Shown here in pieces: positions 43,979-51,963 of a stretch of DNA of 64,000 nt (positions are counted from its first letter, which is position 1; each line of letters begins with the position of its first letter). Origin of the DNA: Ruminiclostridium papyrosolvens DSM 2782 (lineage in GTDB: Bacteria; Bacillota; Clostridia; Acetivibrionales; DSM-1351); the NCBI RefSeq assembly GCF_029318685.1, contig NZ_CP119677.1:2347001-2411000 (forward strand), read 5' to 3'. Both the position numbers and the translations under genes were made by a program. Under the pieces are notes generated by a model, which saw nothing but the letters and a program-made list of their open reading frames with translations, did not search any database and had not been told where the DNA came from.

Positions 43979-44944
43979 ATGAATAAATCAATAGTTTTTA
44001 TGTTCTCCGGACAAGGCTCACAATACTATAATATGGGAAAAGAATTGTTCCTCAACAATCCCCTATTTAAAGAATGGATGCTTAAACTCGACGATATTTA
44101 TTACAACTTGTCCGGGAGTTCCGTAATAGATAAAATGTATTACAATAACGACAATAAGGAGCAGTTTGACAATATATTATATACACATCCCGCTATTTTT
44201 ATGATAGAGTACTCACTTGCACAGGTTCTTCTGCATAATAGTATATACCCTGAATATGTTTTGGGCTCAAGCCTTGGTGAGTTTGCAGCGTGTGCCGTTT
44301 CAGGTGTTATGGATTTCACGGAAGCAATGGAATGCATTTACCAACAGGCACAAATAGTCAAGGAAAAATGTTGTGAAGGAAGAATGCTGGCAATATTAAA
44401 TAACTATAGTTCATTCCATGATGTTTCTGTCTTACATAATAATTCTGAACTGGCTTCCGTAAATTTTGAATCACATTTTGTAGTTTCAGGCAAAACAGAG
44501 TCTATATCTGAGATTCAGAATTATTTAAAAGAAAATAGATGTGCACATCAGTTATTACCTGTAAAATATGCTTTTCATTCTTCCTTGATTGAAGCGGCAG
44601 CATCAGACTATAAGCAATTTTTAAGGCACAGAGTTTTTAAAAACCCTCAAGTTAAATATGTTTCATGTAGTTGCGAAAAAAACACTTCGCCATGTGATAC
44701 GGAATTTTTGTGGAATGTTGTACGTTACCCAATGGACATCAGAAGCTCTGTTTTAAATATAGAGAATAAGGAGGATTTAATTTACATAGATCTTGGTCCA
44801 ATGGGAACCTTTGGAAATTTCATAAAGTACAATATAGGTACTAAATACAAGTCGCAAATTTTCACAATAGTTACACCGTTCAGCAATGATAACAAAAATT
44901 TGGAGGACAAAACTTTAAAAGTATTAAAGGACATGGATGTTTGA
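43979..44944 (+). CDS. Stand-alone acyltransferase-like protein lacking the malonate-binding arginine
   Basis: The 321 residues have the AT fold: FSGQGSQYYNMGKELF, nucleophile Ser in GSSLGEFAAC, catalytic His in KYAFHSSLIE, DLGPMG near the end. Where the 18587 AT reads KRGILMQQ, this one reads QQAQIVKE, so the Arg that binds the free carboxylate of malonyl is Gln. It therefore probably does not load malonyl units; it may be a proofreading acyl hydrolase of the trans-AT PKS kind, or transfer a monocarboxylic acyl group. It is 24 kb from the polyketide operon and 5 kb from the NRPS cluster, so its partner is uncertain. Its stop lies only 5 bases from that of the convergent TlpA-like gene. Confidence 0.85.
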   Translation: MNKSIVFMFSGQGSQYYNMGKELFLNNPLFKEWMLKLDDIYYNLSGSSVIDKMYYNNDNKEQFDNILYTHPAIFMIEYSLAQVLLHNSIYPEYVLGSSLGEFAACAVSGVMDFTEAMECIYQQAQIVKEKCCEGRMLAILNNYSSFHDVSVLHNNSELASVNFESHFVVSGKTESISEIQNYLKENRCAHQLLPVKYAFHSSLIEAAASDYKQFLRHRVFKNPQVKYVSCSCEKNTSPCDTEFLWNVVRYPMDIRSSVLNIENKEDLIYIDLGPMGTFGNFIKYNIGTKYKSQIFTIVTPFSNDNKNLEDKTLKVLKDMDV

Positions 44945-44949
44945 TTAAG

Positions 44950-45525
44950 TTAATCTTTTGAGTTTTCCATTTCTTCAAGAATTTTTAGTACTGTATTTTT
45001 ATCAGTTTTTTGAGGGATATAGGTGTATAAAGAGCCATCCTTATTAATAAAAAATGTGGTGGGATATCCTGAAACTCTATAGGTACGTGAAACAGCACCA
45101 TCTGTATCCATCAGAACGTTGAGACTGATATTATTTGAAGTTAGATATTCCTTAACTTTTTCTTCGGTTTCTTGAACATCCACTGCCAGAATTACGGCAT
45201 TATTGTCTTTGACTAACTCTTTATTAAGCTCATTAAAATCCGGCATTTCCATTAAACAGTATTTACACCAGACTGCCCAAAAATTCAGAATAACTTTTTT
45301 TCCTTTATAATCAGAGAGTTTTACGGTTTTACCATTAATGTCCTTTAAATTAAAATCAGGAGCCATTAATTTACTGCTCTGAGCAGATTGACTTTGTTGA
45401 GAGTCTTCTTGGGGCTGTATTATATACTTATTATCAATTTTAGTTTTTGAGTAAAAGGTGTACGCTGCTGCTATTATTGCAACTGCAACTATACTCCATA
45501 TAACAATTGTGAGCTTCTTATTCAT
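44950..45525 (-). CDS. Membrane-anchored TlpA/ResA-like thiol-disulfide oxidoreductase
   Basis: ATG at 45525, with GGAGG 8 bases upstream, gives 191 residues; the longer reading is rejected. An N-terminal membrane segment (residues 5-24, IVIWSIVAVAIIAAAYTFY) anchors a thioredoxin domain with the WCKYC active site in FWAVWCKYCLMEMP and cis-Pro in VSGYPTTFFI. It acts outside the membrane, receiving electrons from the CcdA-like protein encoded just upstream, to keep surface or cytochrome-type thiols reduced. Confidence 0.9.
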   Translation of the reverse strand: MNKKLTIVIWSIVAVAIIAAAYTFYSKTKIDNKYIIQPQEDSQQSQSAQSSKLMAPDFNLKDINGKTVKLSDYKGKKVILNFWAVWCKYCLMEMPDFNELNKELVKDNNAVILAVDVQETEEKVKEYLTSNNISLNVLMDTDGAVSRTYRVSGYPTTFFINKDGSLYTYIPQKTDKNTVLKILEEMENSKD

Positions 45526-45550
45526 AAACTTTTCCTCCGTTAATATACTT

Positions 45551-46234
45551 TTATGTACCAAAGAAATTAAAATATTTTAAGCTGCCTGTAAACACCAGAA
45601 CACCTGCTATAATAAGAAGTGCTCCCGAAACAATATTTATTGTCCTGCTATGTTCCTGTATTTTCTTGAAAGCACCTTTTACCTTCTCAAATATAATTGA
45701 AGTAAGGATAAACGGAATACCAAGTCCGATAGAAAAACAGAGAAGTAAAAGTATTCCTTCAAAAATAGTTTTAGAGTTACTTGCAAGTGCAAGGGCAGAG
45801 CCTAAAAAGGAACTCAGGCAGGGGGACCAGCCAAAAGCAAAAACTATACCGAATATAACTGAAGTAATAAATTTAAGACTTTTAAATTGATAATTAATTC
45901 TTTTATCCATGTTAATAATGCCTATTTTGAGTATACCTATAAAGTTCAGACCAAATACAATCATTACAGCACCGCTTATCTTTTCCAATAAGCTTCTGTG
46001 ATTAGAAAGAAAATGGCCAAGAGTGGTTGCTGATGCACCAAGTAGCGTAAAAATCAATGAAAAACCTATAACAAACCCAATAGAATTAATAAATAATTTG
46101 CTCTTGGAATTTACGTTTTGCTCAGTTTCACCGGCAAGGTAGATAAAATATATAGGAAGCATGGGTAGTAGACAAGGCGAAATAAAGGTTAAAATTCCCT
46201 CTGTAAATGTTAGAAAATAATAAATAGGAGACAG
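45551..46234 (-). CDS. ccdA: CcdA-like thiol-electron transporter, apparent CTG start
   Basis: The ATG at 46162 would cut off the conserved EGILTFISPCLLP segment, whose Cys is one of the two redox residues (the other is in GWSPCLSS). The frame is open back to a stop at 46235-46237 and contains no ATG, GTG or TTG there. The first codon after that stop is CTG (46234), 6 bases from AGGAAGGTGA, so CTG is the likely initiator (ATT 46225 is the alternative). The product has 227 residues and six membrane spans. It passes electrons across the membrane to the adjacent TlpA-like protein. Confidence 0.82.
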   Translation of the reverse strand: MSPIYYFLTFTEGILTFISPCLLPMLPIYFIYLAGETEQNVNSKSKLFINSIGFVIGFSLIFTLLGASATTLGHFLSNHRSLLEKISGAVMIVFGLNFIGILKIGIINMDKRINYQFKSLKFITSVIFGIVFAFGWSPCLSSFLGSALALASNSKTIFEGILLLLCFSIGLGIPFILTSIIFEKVKGAFKKIQEHSRTINIVSGALLIIAGVLVFTGSLKYFNFFGT

Positions 46235-46333
46235 TTAATATCACCTTCCTTTAGTAAAATTTCTTTTTAATATATACCCAATATAAGTGTATACTAAACA
46301 AATTAAAACAATTAATAATAAAACAGCAACAAA

Positions 46334-48118
46334 TTATTCAGAATAAGGAAGATAAACAGTTACAGTTGTACCTTCTTCAAGACTGCTTTGCATCGTTACA
46401 TTGCCCCCATGAAGTTGAATGAGGTGTTTTGCAATTGAAAGTCCAAGACCTGTGCCATTGCTTTCTCTTGACTTATCTGTCTTGTAAAAGCGTTCCCATA
46501 CATATGGAAGTTCTTCTTCAGATATTCCATACCCTTTATCGGCAATTTTTATTTCAAGGGTACCTTTTACAGCAATTTCAATACTGATTTTTGTTTTTTC
46601 AGGAGAGTATTTTATAGCATTATCAATAAAAATAGTAAATAATTGCCTTAACCTGTCATAATCACCCAATACAGGAGGTACAGCTTCGATAGGTGAATAC
46701 TCTATAGATATTTGCTTTTTTACAGCAATTGTCTGCATACTTTTAGTTACATCAGACAGCAAGCTTGGAATATGAACTTTTTCTTCATTGACCGAAATTT
46801 TACCGGATTGAAGCCGGGAAAGCTCAAGAAGGTCACCAACCAGCCTTTGAAGAATTTTGGTTTCGGATAGTATTCTGCTGTAGTAACGTTCAATGTCTTC
46901 TTTTTTCTCTATAGCACCGTCGTTGAGAGCTTCAATTGAGCCTTTGATTACTGTAAGCGGAGTACGGAATTCATGTGAAACATTTGCTATAAAATCCTTT
47001 CGAAGCTGTTCTAGTCGCTCGCTTTCACTAATGTCTTGAACTAAAACTACACAACCTGTAACATTTTCATTATTATCAATAATAGGTGAAAGTGTAAATT
47101 TGAGTTTTTTATTTACCCAAGTCTTAATAATCTGACATGATTTCTTTTCATTAATAACTGTAGTAAGCAAGGAGTTAATTTCCAAAGCATCAAAATCTCT
47201 TACCAATAGTTCTGATTTGTATGGTTGTGAACGGTTCATTATATCGGAAAGTGCATTATTATAGTTTAATGGTTTAAGCTCAAGGTCAAAAGCTACAAGA
47301 CCCTCAGATATGCTTGAAATAATATCACTCATTTTACCTTTTTCCTGAAAAAGCTGGTTAATTGTATAGCTTAATTTTGAAGCTAAAAGATCAAGAGAGC
47401 CTCCGAGCTGACCAAGCTCATCTTTACTGCGTATTCCTGTCCTGACTGAATAATTTCCATTAGTCATTTCTATGGCAATTGAATTCATAGTTTTCAGAGG
47501 ACGTGTAAAAAGGAGGGAGTAGAAGAGTCCAAGTGCTATAGCAAGGAATAAAGCTATAGCTATACTTACTGACAGAATACTTACTGCCTTATTAAGCGTT
47601 GGTGTTATACCTGTAATCGGGGCATGAAGAAACACCGACCCTGTTACGGTATTATTAGTGTCAAAAACAGGTACTCCTACTGTTAAGGTAGTTTCTTTGT
47701 AAACACTACTAAAACTTTGACTGACAGAGTCTTTCCCGGATAATACTTCATGAATAACTTTTTTTGCTTCATCGGGAATGGGTTCTGAATTGAACTTTTT
47801 TCCCATACCCATACCCATTCCCATACCGGAAAAGACGGCAGGATTACCCACACTGTCAGTAATCCATACATCAGCCTCCGTCATGGTATCAAGAAAGCGT
47901 ATTAATCCTCCAAAACCATGCATTTGACCATTGCTTAAAGTATTCTCAGCTATTAAATCAGATATATTATGAGCTTTTTCAAGCATTGTTTTTTCTTTTG
48001 TGTCAAATGTATACTGCCTGAACATATGAATAAAAAAAACGCCGATTACCAGCATAGATATAAATACTATTACTACAAAACCTATGGTTAGCTTAAATGC
48101 AAGAGTTTTCTTAAACAT
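46334..48118 (-). CDS. Sensor histidine kinase (HAMP-PAS-HisKA-HATPase)
   Basis: The 594-residue membrane protein has TM1 (about 10-32), an extracellular sensor (33-180) containing a GMGMGMGMG stretch, TM2 (180-205), HAMP (206-255), PAS (265-370), phospho-acceptor His in SHEFRTPLTVIKG, the N box FIDNAIKYSPEK and G boxes DKGYGISEE and GTGLGLSIAKH. This is the PhoR/ResE-like plan. It overlaps the response-regulator gene by 8 bases and is followed, 99 bases on, by the CcdA/TlpA pair, so it may monitor envelope redox or metal state. Confidence 0.94.
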   Translation of the reverse strand: MFKKTLAFKLTIGFVVIVFISMLVIGVFFIHMFRQYTFDTKEKTMLEKAHNISDLIAENTLSNGQMHGFGGLIRFLDTMTEADVWITDSVGNPAVFSGMGMGMGMGKKFNSEPIPDEAKKVIHEVLSGKDSVSQSFSSVYKETTLTVGVPVFDTNNTVTGSVFLHAPITGITPTLNKAVSILSVSIAIALFLAIALGLFYSLLFTRPLKTMNSIAIEMTNGNYSVRTGIRSKDELGQLGGSLDLLASKLSYTINQLFQEKGKMSDIISSISEGLVAFDLELKPLNYNNALSDIMNRSQPYKSELLVRDFDALEINSLLTTVINEKKSCQIIKTWVNKKLKFTLSPIIDNNENVTGCVVLVQDISESERLEQLRKDFIANVSHEFRTPLTVIKGSIEALNDGAIEKKEDIERYYSRILSETKILQRLVGDLLELSRLQSGKISVNEEKVHIPSLLSDVTKSMQTIAVKKQISIEYSPIEAVPPVLGDYDRLRQLFTIFIDNAIKYSPEKTKISIEIAVKGTLEIKIADKGYGISEEELPYVWERFYKTDKSRESNGTGLGLSIAKHLIQLHGGNVTMQSSLEEGTTVTVYLPYSE

Positions 48119-48803
48119 GCTTCACCTCAAATTTGTAACCGACACCCCATATTGTTTTTATATCCCAGGATATTTTATCTGAAATATCTATTTTGGCTCT
48201 CAGGCGCTTAATATGAGTATCCACAGTACGTGCGTCTCCAAAGTACTCATAACCCCATACACTGTCAAGCAGGTTATCTCTTGAAAAAACCTTCCCCGGA
48301 TTTGTTGCCAAAAGCCACAGAATTTCTATTTCCTTCTTTGTAAGATTAACCGGGGAACCATTTACCTTTACTTCGTATTCTGCTATGTTGATTTCAAGTC
48401 CGGGATGCTGTGTAACTTTCTTATTATCTTCATTTGAATTATCTACACGCCTTAATATAGCCCTGATTCGTGCCATAACCTCACCTGGACTGAAGGGCTT
48501 TACGATATAGTCGTCAGCTCCTATATCAAGTCCCATAATTCTGTCTGAATCTTCACCCTTTGCAGTAATCATAATTATCGGAACATTTGATTTCTGACGA
48601 ATTTCACGGCAAACTTCAAACCCATCCTTTTTTGGCATCATAACATCAAGCAGTAATAATAATGGATGATATTTGCTGAAAATATCTATAGCTTCAAGTC
48701 CGTCATGTGCCAGCAATGGCATAAAACCCTCTTTTTCAGCGTATGTTTTTAGTATGTCCAGAATCCCTTCATTATCGTCAGCTATAAGAATGTATTTGTC
48801 CAG
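48111..48803 (-). CDS. OmpR/PhoB-family response regulator, apparent CTG start
   Basis: The frame upstream of ATG 48722 continues with YILIADDNEGILDILKTYAEKEGF, the conserved acidic start of a receiver domain, so the ATG is internal. Between that and an in-frame TGA there is no ATG, GTG or TTG; CTG at 48803 lies 7 bases from GGAGGG and gives the normal MDKYILIADDN-type beginning. The product has 230 residues: receiver (1-118, phospho-Asp in LLLLDVMMP) and winged-helix DNA-binding domain (135-228, RTVDTHIKRLRAKI). It faces the DUF2680 gene across paired direct repeats. Confidence 0.88.
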   Translation of the reverse strand: MDKYILIADDNEGILDILKTYAEKEGFMPLLAHDGLEAIDIFSKYHPLLLLLDVMMPKKDGFEVCREIRQKSNVPIIMITAKGEDSDRIMGLDIGADDYIVKPFSPGEVMARIRAILRRVDNSNEDNKKVTQHPGLEINIAEYEVKVNGSPVNLTKKEIEILWLLATNPGKVFSRDNLLDSVWGYEYFGDARTVDTHIKRLRAKIDISDKISWDIKTIWGVGYKFEVKHV

Positions 48804-48871
48804 ATTATATCCCTCCGTTTCAAGCTTATTATATCATGAGGTATAAAGTTGTTTGTGTCAAAACTGTGTTA

Positions 48872-48919
48872 TTGCCACAATTATTTCGAACTTTTGTCAA
48901 AGTTTTGCCACAATTATTT
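48872..48919. repeat. Two perfect 15-bp direct repeats, probable response-regulator binding sites
   Basis: TTGCCACAATTATTT at 48872-48886 and 48905-48919, exactly 33 bases apart (about three helical turns), each preceded by TGTCAAA (48856 and 48895). The second copy ends two bases before a TACAAT -10-like hexamer (48922-48927), the position expected for an activator of the DUF2680 gene. Confidence 0.72.
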
Positions 48920-48976
48920 ATTACAATGTGTACATAAAGTTATTGATAAACTTATTTTAAAAGGAGAGTGTTTGAT

Positions 48977-49402
48977 ATGAAAAACTTAAAAAAACTTGTA
49001 GCAGTATCCTTATCAGTATTAGTTATTGGAGCAGCAGGAATGGTTTATGCTGCTGATTTAAAAACTCCTGCGGAGGTTGCCGCTGCTTTGACAGGAAAAA
49101 GTGTAAACGAGATATATGTTGAAAGAGAGGGAGGAAAGACATACGGAACTATAGCAAATGAAGCAGGAAAATTGGATGAATTTAAAACTGAACTTTTGAA
49201 GCAGAAGAAGGCTATTCTGGATGAGAAAGTTAAAAATGGACAAATTACTCAGCAACAAGCCGATGAAATATATAATAACATAAAAAATAATCAGGCAGCC
49301 TGTGATGGAACAGGAAGTGGAAGAATAGGAAGAAAAAATGGTATGGGCTTTGGAATGGGAATAGGCCGCGGAGGAAACGGTCTGGGCTGTGGAATAAGGT
49401 AA
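48977..49402 (+). CDS. Secreted DUF2680-family protein
   Basis: ATG 48977 with AAGGAG 10 bases upstream gives 141 residues. The signal peptide (KNLKKLVAVSLSVLVIGAAG ... YAA) covers residues 1-25. A helical DUF2680 region (LLKQKKAILDEKVKNGQITQ) is followed by a Gly/Met-rich tail (GMGFGMGIGRGGNG). Similar Gly-Met stretches occur in the extracellular part of the neighbouring kinase, which suggests the two may meet outside the membrane. Likely controlled by the divergent response regulator through the paired repeats. Confidence 0.85.
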   Translation: MKNLKKLVAVSLSVLVIGAAGMVYAADLKTPAEVAAALTGKSVNEIYVEREGGKTYGTIANEAGKLDEFKTELLKQKKAILDEKVKNGQITQQQADEIYNNIKNNQAACDGTGSGRIGRKNGMGFGMGIGRGGNGLGCGIR

Positions 49403-49448
49403 TATATCAAGAAATACTTCTCTACAAAAAATGTTAGTTTATGAGGGC

Positions 49449-49486
49449 GGCTTCTATAATCTTATCATGATATAGAAGCCATCTCT
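49449..49486 (+). terminator. Probable terminator after the DUF2680 gene
   Basis: GGCTTCTATA / TATAGAAGCC perfect 10-bp stem, 12-base loop; the downstream T run is weak (ATCTCTATTT). Confidence 0.6.
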
Positions 49487-49605
49487 ATTTCACAAGAACT
49501 ATTATTAATTAAATATAACACAAACTCAATAAAGTGTTAATATTAACCCTTTATAATTATAAGCATTAGAGGAATTGATTAATATCAATATAAGGGGGTA
49601 TTGCA

Positions 49606-50136
49606 ATGAGTGGACTAAAAGGAATACTATACGTTGCAGACTTAAATACACTTTTAATCTTTAATAATTCAATCAGATGTAAAGTTCTGGATATAATAAT
49701 GCCTAGGATAACTCATTTAGGCAGTGCTGCTGCCACAATTTCTACTTGCTTGTTGATTGCCATAATGGGGAATGGAGAAATCAGAAATATGGGAATTCAG
49801 GCATTAGTTGCCTTAGCATTAAGTCACTTATTTGTACAGCTGCTAAAAAATAGTGTTTGTCGGTTAAGACCCAAGGATGTTTTAGTAAATATTAATACTT
49901 TTGATGTAGCTTTGGATTATTATTCCTTCCCATCGGGGCACACTACGGCAGCATTTGCTATTGCTACAACACTGGCATTGAACCTTCCTGTACTGGCAGC
50001 AATTTGTTTTCCCATTGCTTTTATAATTGCCATTTCAAGACTCTATTTAGGTGTACACTATCCTTCGGATGTACTTGCAGGAATGGCAATTGCCATATTA
50101 TCCTCAGTAGTTCTACAGCTGATAATTAACCACTAA
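49606..50136 (+). CDS. PAP2-family membrane phosphatase
   Basis: The 176-residue integral membrane protein carries all three PAP2 motifs: KNSVCRLRP (KxxxxxxRP), FPSGHT (PSGH), and SRLYLGVHYPSDV (SRxxxxxHxxxD). It is probably an undecaprenyl-diphosphate or lipid phosphate phosphatase facing the outside. The start ATG has AAGGGGG upstream. Confidence 0.9.
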   Translation: MSGLKGILYVADLNTLLIFNNSIRCKVLDIIMPRITHLGSAAATISTCLLIAIMGNGEIRNMGIQALVALALSHLFVQLLKNSVCRLRPKDVLVNINTFDVALDYYSFPSGHTTAAFAIATTLALNLPVLAAICFPIAFIIAISRLYLGVHYPSDVLAGMAIAILSSVVLQLIINH

Positions 50137-50242
50137 CACAATTCAAGCAGTTAACAAAATAGCCTTTATTGGACACAAATATACCTTGATAAGACGAAAA
50201 TGAAGTTATTCCATTGACTACAATATGAGGATATGTAATTAT

Positions 50243-50287
50243 AAAGCAGATAAGTTAGAATAATCTAACTTATCTGCTTTTGTTTTT
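50243..50287 (+). terminator. 17-bp perfect hairpin just before the NRPS operon
   Basis: AAAGCAGATAAGTTAGA (50243-50259), ATAA loop, exact complement to 50280, then TGTTTTT. Likely terminator of the PAP2 gene, but it is 37 bases before the aryl-AMP ligase and might act on the leader instead. A TTGACT hexamer at 50214 with an AATTAT at 50237 would place a transcription start inside its left arm. Confidence 0.7.
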
Positions 50288-50323
50288 AGGGGTTGACTGT
50301 GAGTTAGGAGGTTGAAAATATAA

Positions 50324-51928
50324 ATGATAAAAGACAATAAAGCTGTAAGTGATATTGAAGAGTACGAAAAGTTAGAAGGCTGGGAGCAAATTACTCTGGG
50401 TCAGCAGTTGAGTAACTGGGCTCAGAATTACTCTGATAGAATTGCATTTGTAGAAAACTCTTCTGAAATAACCTATGAGGAGCTAAACAAAAGAGTTGAC
50501 GATTTGGCCTTTGGTCTGTTGGAAATTGGTATAAAAAAAGGTGATAGAGTTATTCTTCAACTGCCAAATAGAATTTCATTTGCAGAAACATTTTTTGCTT
50601 TGGTCAGAATAGGAGCAATACCAATAATGGCATTACCGGCGCACCGTGAAAATGAGCTTGATGGTATATGTCAGGCAGGAGCACCAACTGCATACATAAT
50701 TCCGGAAAAATATATGAAATACGAATATGAAAAATTAGCTGACTTGCTCAAAGAAAAGCATAGCTTTTTAAAGTACATAATTGTTGATGGTTATTCAGAC
50801 AGCTACTATATGCTAAAAAATATTAGGGGTGAAAAGAGGGAGTTTCCTAAAGTGGATTGTAATGACACTGCACTCTTGTTGCTTTCGGGAGGTACTACAG
50901 GGATACCCAAATTAATACCCAGAACACATGCTGACTATGCTTATAATGCAAAAATGGCAGCAATAAGAAGCGGTTTCAATAAAAATACGGTAAATCTTGC
51001 AATATTGCCTGTTTCACACAATTTTCCACTGGCAAATCCCGGTATATTGGGAGCTATGACTTTTGGCGGAAAGACCATTATGTGTAGTACAACCAGTCCC
51101 GATGAAGTATTTCCTTTAATTGAAGAGTTTGGAGCTACCTGTATGTCTCTTGTTCCTGCGCTTGTGACTTTGTATATGGAGACACTGGAATGGGATAAGG
51201 AGAATGATATTTCCAGCCTCCAAGTTGTTCAGGTAGGAGGAGCAATGTTTGAGGAAAGCCTGGCACGAAATGTGATTTCAGTTATGGACTGTAAACTTCA
51301 GCAAGTGTTTGGAACAGCAGAAGGAATTGTTTGCATGACAAAACTTGAGGATGATGAAGACACTATTTGCACTTGTCAGGGAACTCCTATTTCAGAAGCT
51401 GATGTTCTGAAAATTGTCAATGCGGAGGGTAAGGAGGTACCAACAGGTGAATACGGTGAGCTGATTATGAAAGGGCCTTATACAATTAAAGGCTATTACA
51501 AGGCACCAGAGCAAAATAAGCTCAGTTTTACTGCTGACGGTTACTATAAAACTGGTGACAAAGCCAGATTTACAAAAGCCGGAATGCTTCAAATGGCCGG
51601 TCGCATAAAGGAACAAATAAACAGAGCAGGGGAGAAAATTACTCCGGCTGAGATTGAAAAATATTTATGTAAACATCCTCGAATAAAGGAGGCTGCTGTG
51701 GTTGGAATATCTGACAAGGAATTAGGCAACAGAAGCTGTGCTTTTATTATAACGGAGGATACGGAAATCAGCTTAGCAGAAATTCACACATTTTTGTCTG
51801 AGCTTGGTCTGGCTCGCTACAAAATACCTGACCAATTAGAAAGAATTGAAGGCTGGCCGCTAACTAATATGGGTAAAATCGACAAACAGAAGTTGGTGCT
51901 GTCAGCTGAAAAGGCAAAAGGCCTGTAA
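50324..51928 (+). CDS. Aryl acid-AMP ligase (DhbE/YbtE/PchD-like)
   Basis: The 534-residue stand-alone adenylating enzyme activates an aromatic acid and loads it on the ArCP of the next gene. Motifs: LLLSGGTTGIPKLIPRTH (ATP loop), the substrate loop SHNFPLANPG, FGTAEG, YKTGD, GRIKEQINRAGEKITPAEIE, and NMGKIDKQKL (catalytic Lys). At the position where DHB enzymes have Ser240 and salicylate enzymes Cys240 (DhbE numbering), this one has Asn238, so the acid may be neither. AGGAGG lies 9 bases before ATG. It starts a tight operon of five or more genes. Confidence 0.93.
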   Translation: MIKDNKAVSDIEEYEKLEGWEQITLGQQLSNWAQNYSDRIAFVENSSEITYEELNKRVDDLAFGLLEIGIKKGDRVILQLPNRISFAETFFALVRIGAIPIMALPAHRENELDGICQAGAPTAYIIPEKYMKYEYEKLADLLKEKHSFLKYIIVDGYSDSYYMLKNIRGEKREFPKVDCNDTALLLLSGGTTGIPKLIPRTHADYAYNAKMAAIRSGFNKNTVNLAILPVSHNFPLANPGILGAMTFGGKTIMCSTTSPDEVFPLIEEFGATCMSLVPALVTLYMETLEWDKENDISSLQVVQVGGAMFEESLARNVISVMDCKLQQVFGTAEGIVCMTKLEDDEDTICTCQGTPISEADVLKIVNAEGKEVPTGEYGELIMKGPYTIKGYYKAPEQNKLSFTADGYYKTGDKARFTKAGMLQMAGRIKEQINRAGEKITPAEIEKYLCKHPRIKEAAVVGISDKELGNRSCAFIITEDTEISLAEIHTFLSELGLARYKIPDQLERIEGWPLTNMGKIDKQKLVLSAEKAKGL

Positions 51929-51963
51929 TCAACCTTGAAAAGGAAAGAGAGGCTAATTAAAAC

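Noticed and set aside
50243-50280. Palindrome as a standard Fur or DtxR box
   Set aside because: Half-sites and spacing do not fit either consensus, and a 17-bp stem followed by T-rich sequence is better read as a terminator or leader hairpin.
50293-50324. TTGACT at 50293 as a promoter for the aryl-AMP ligase
   Set aside because: The matching -10 would fall on the start codon; spacing is 20 bases and there is no room for a leader.
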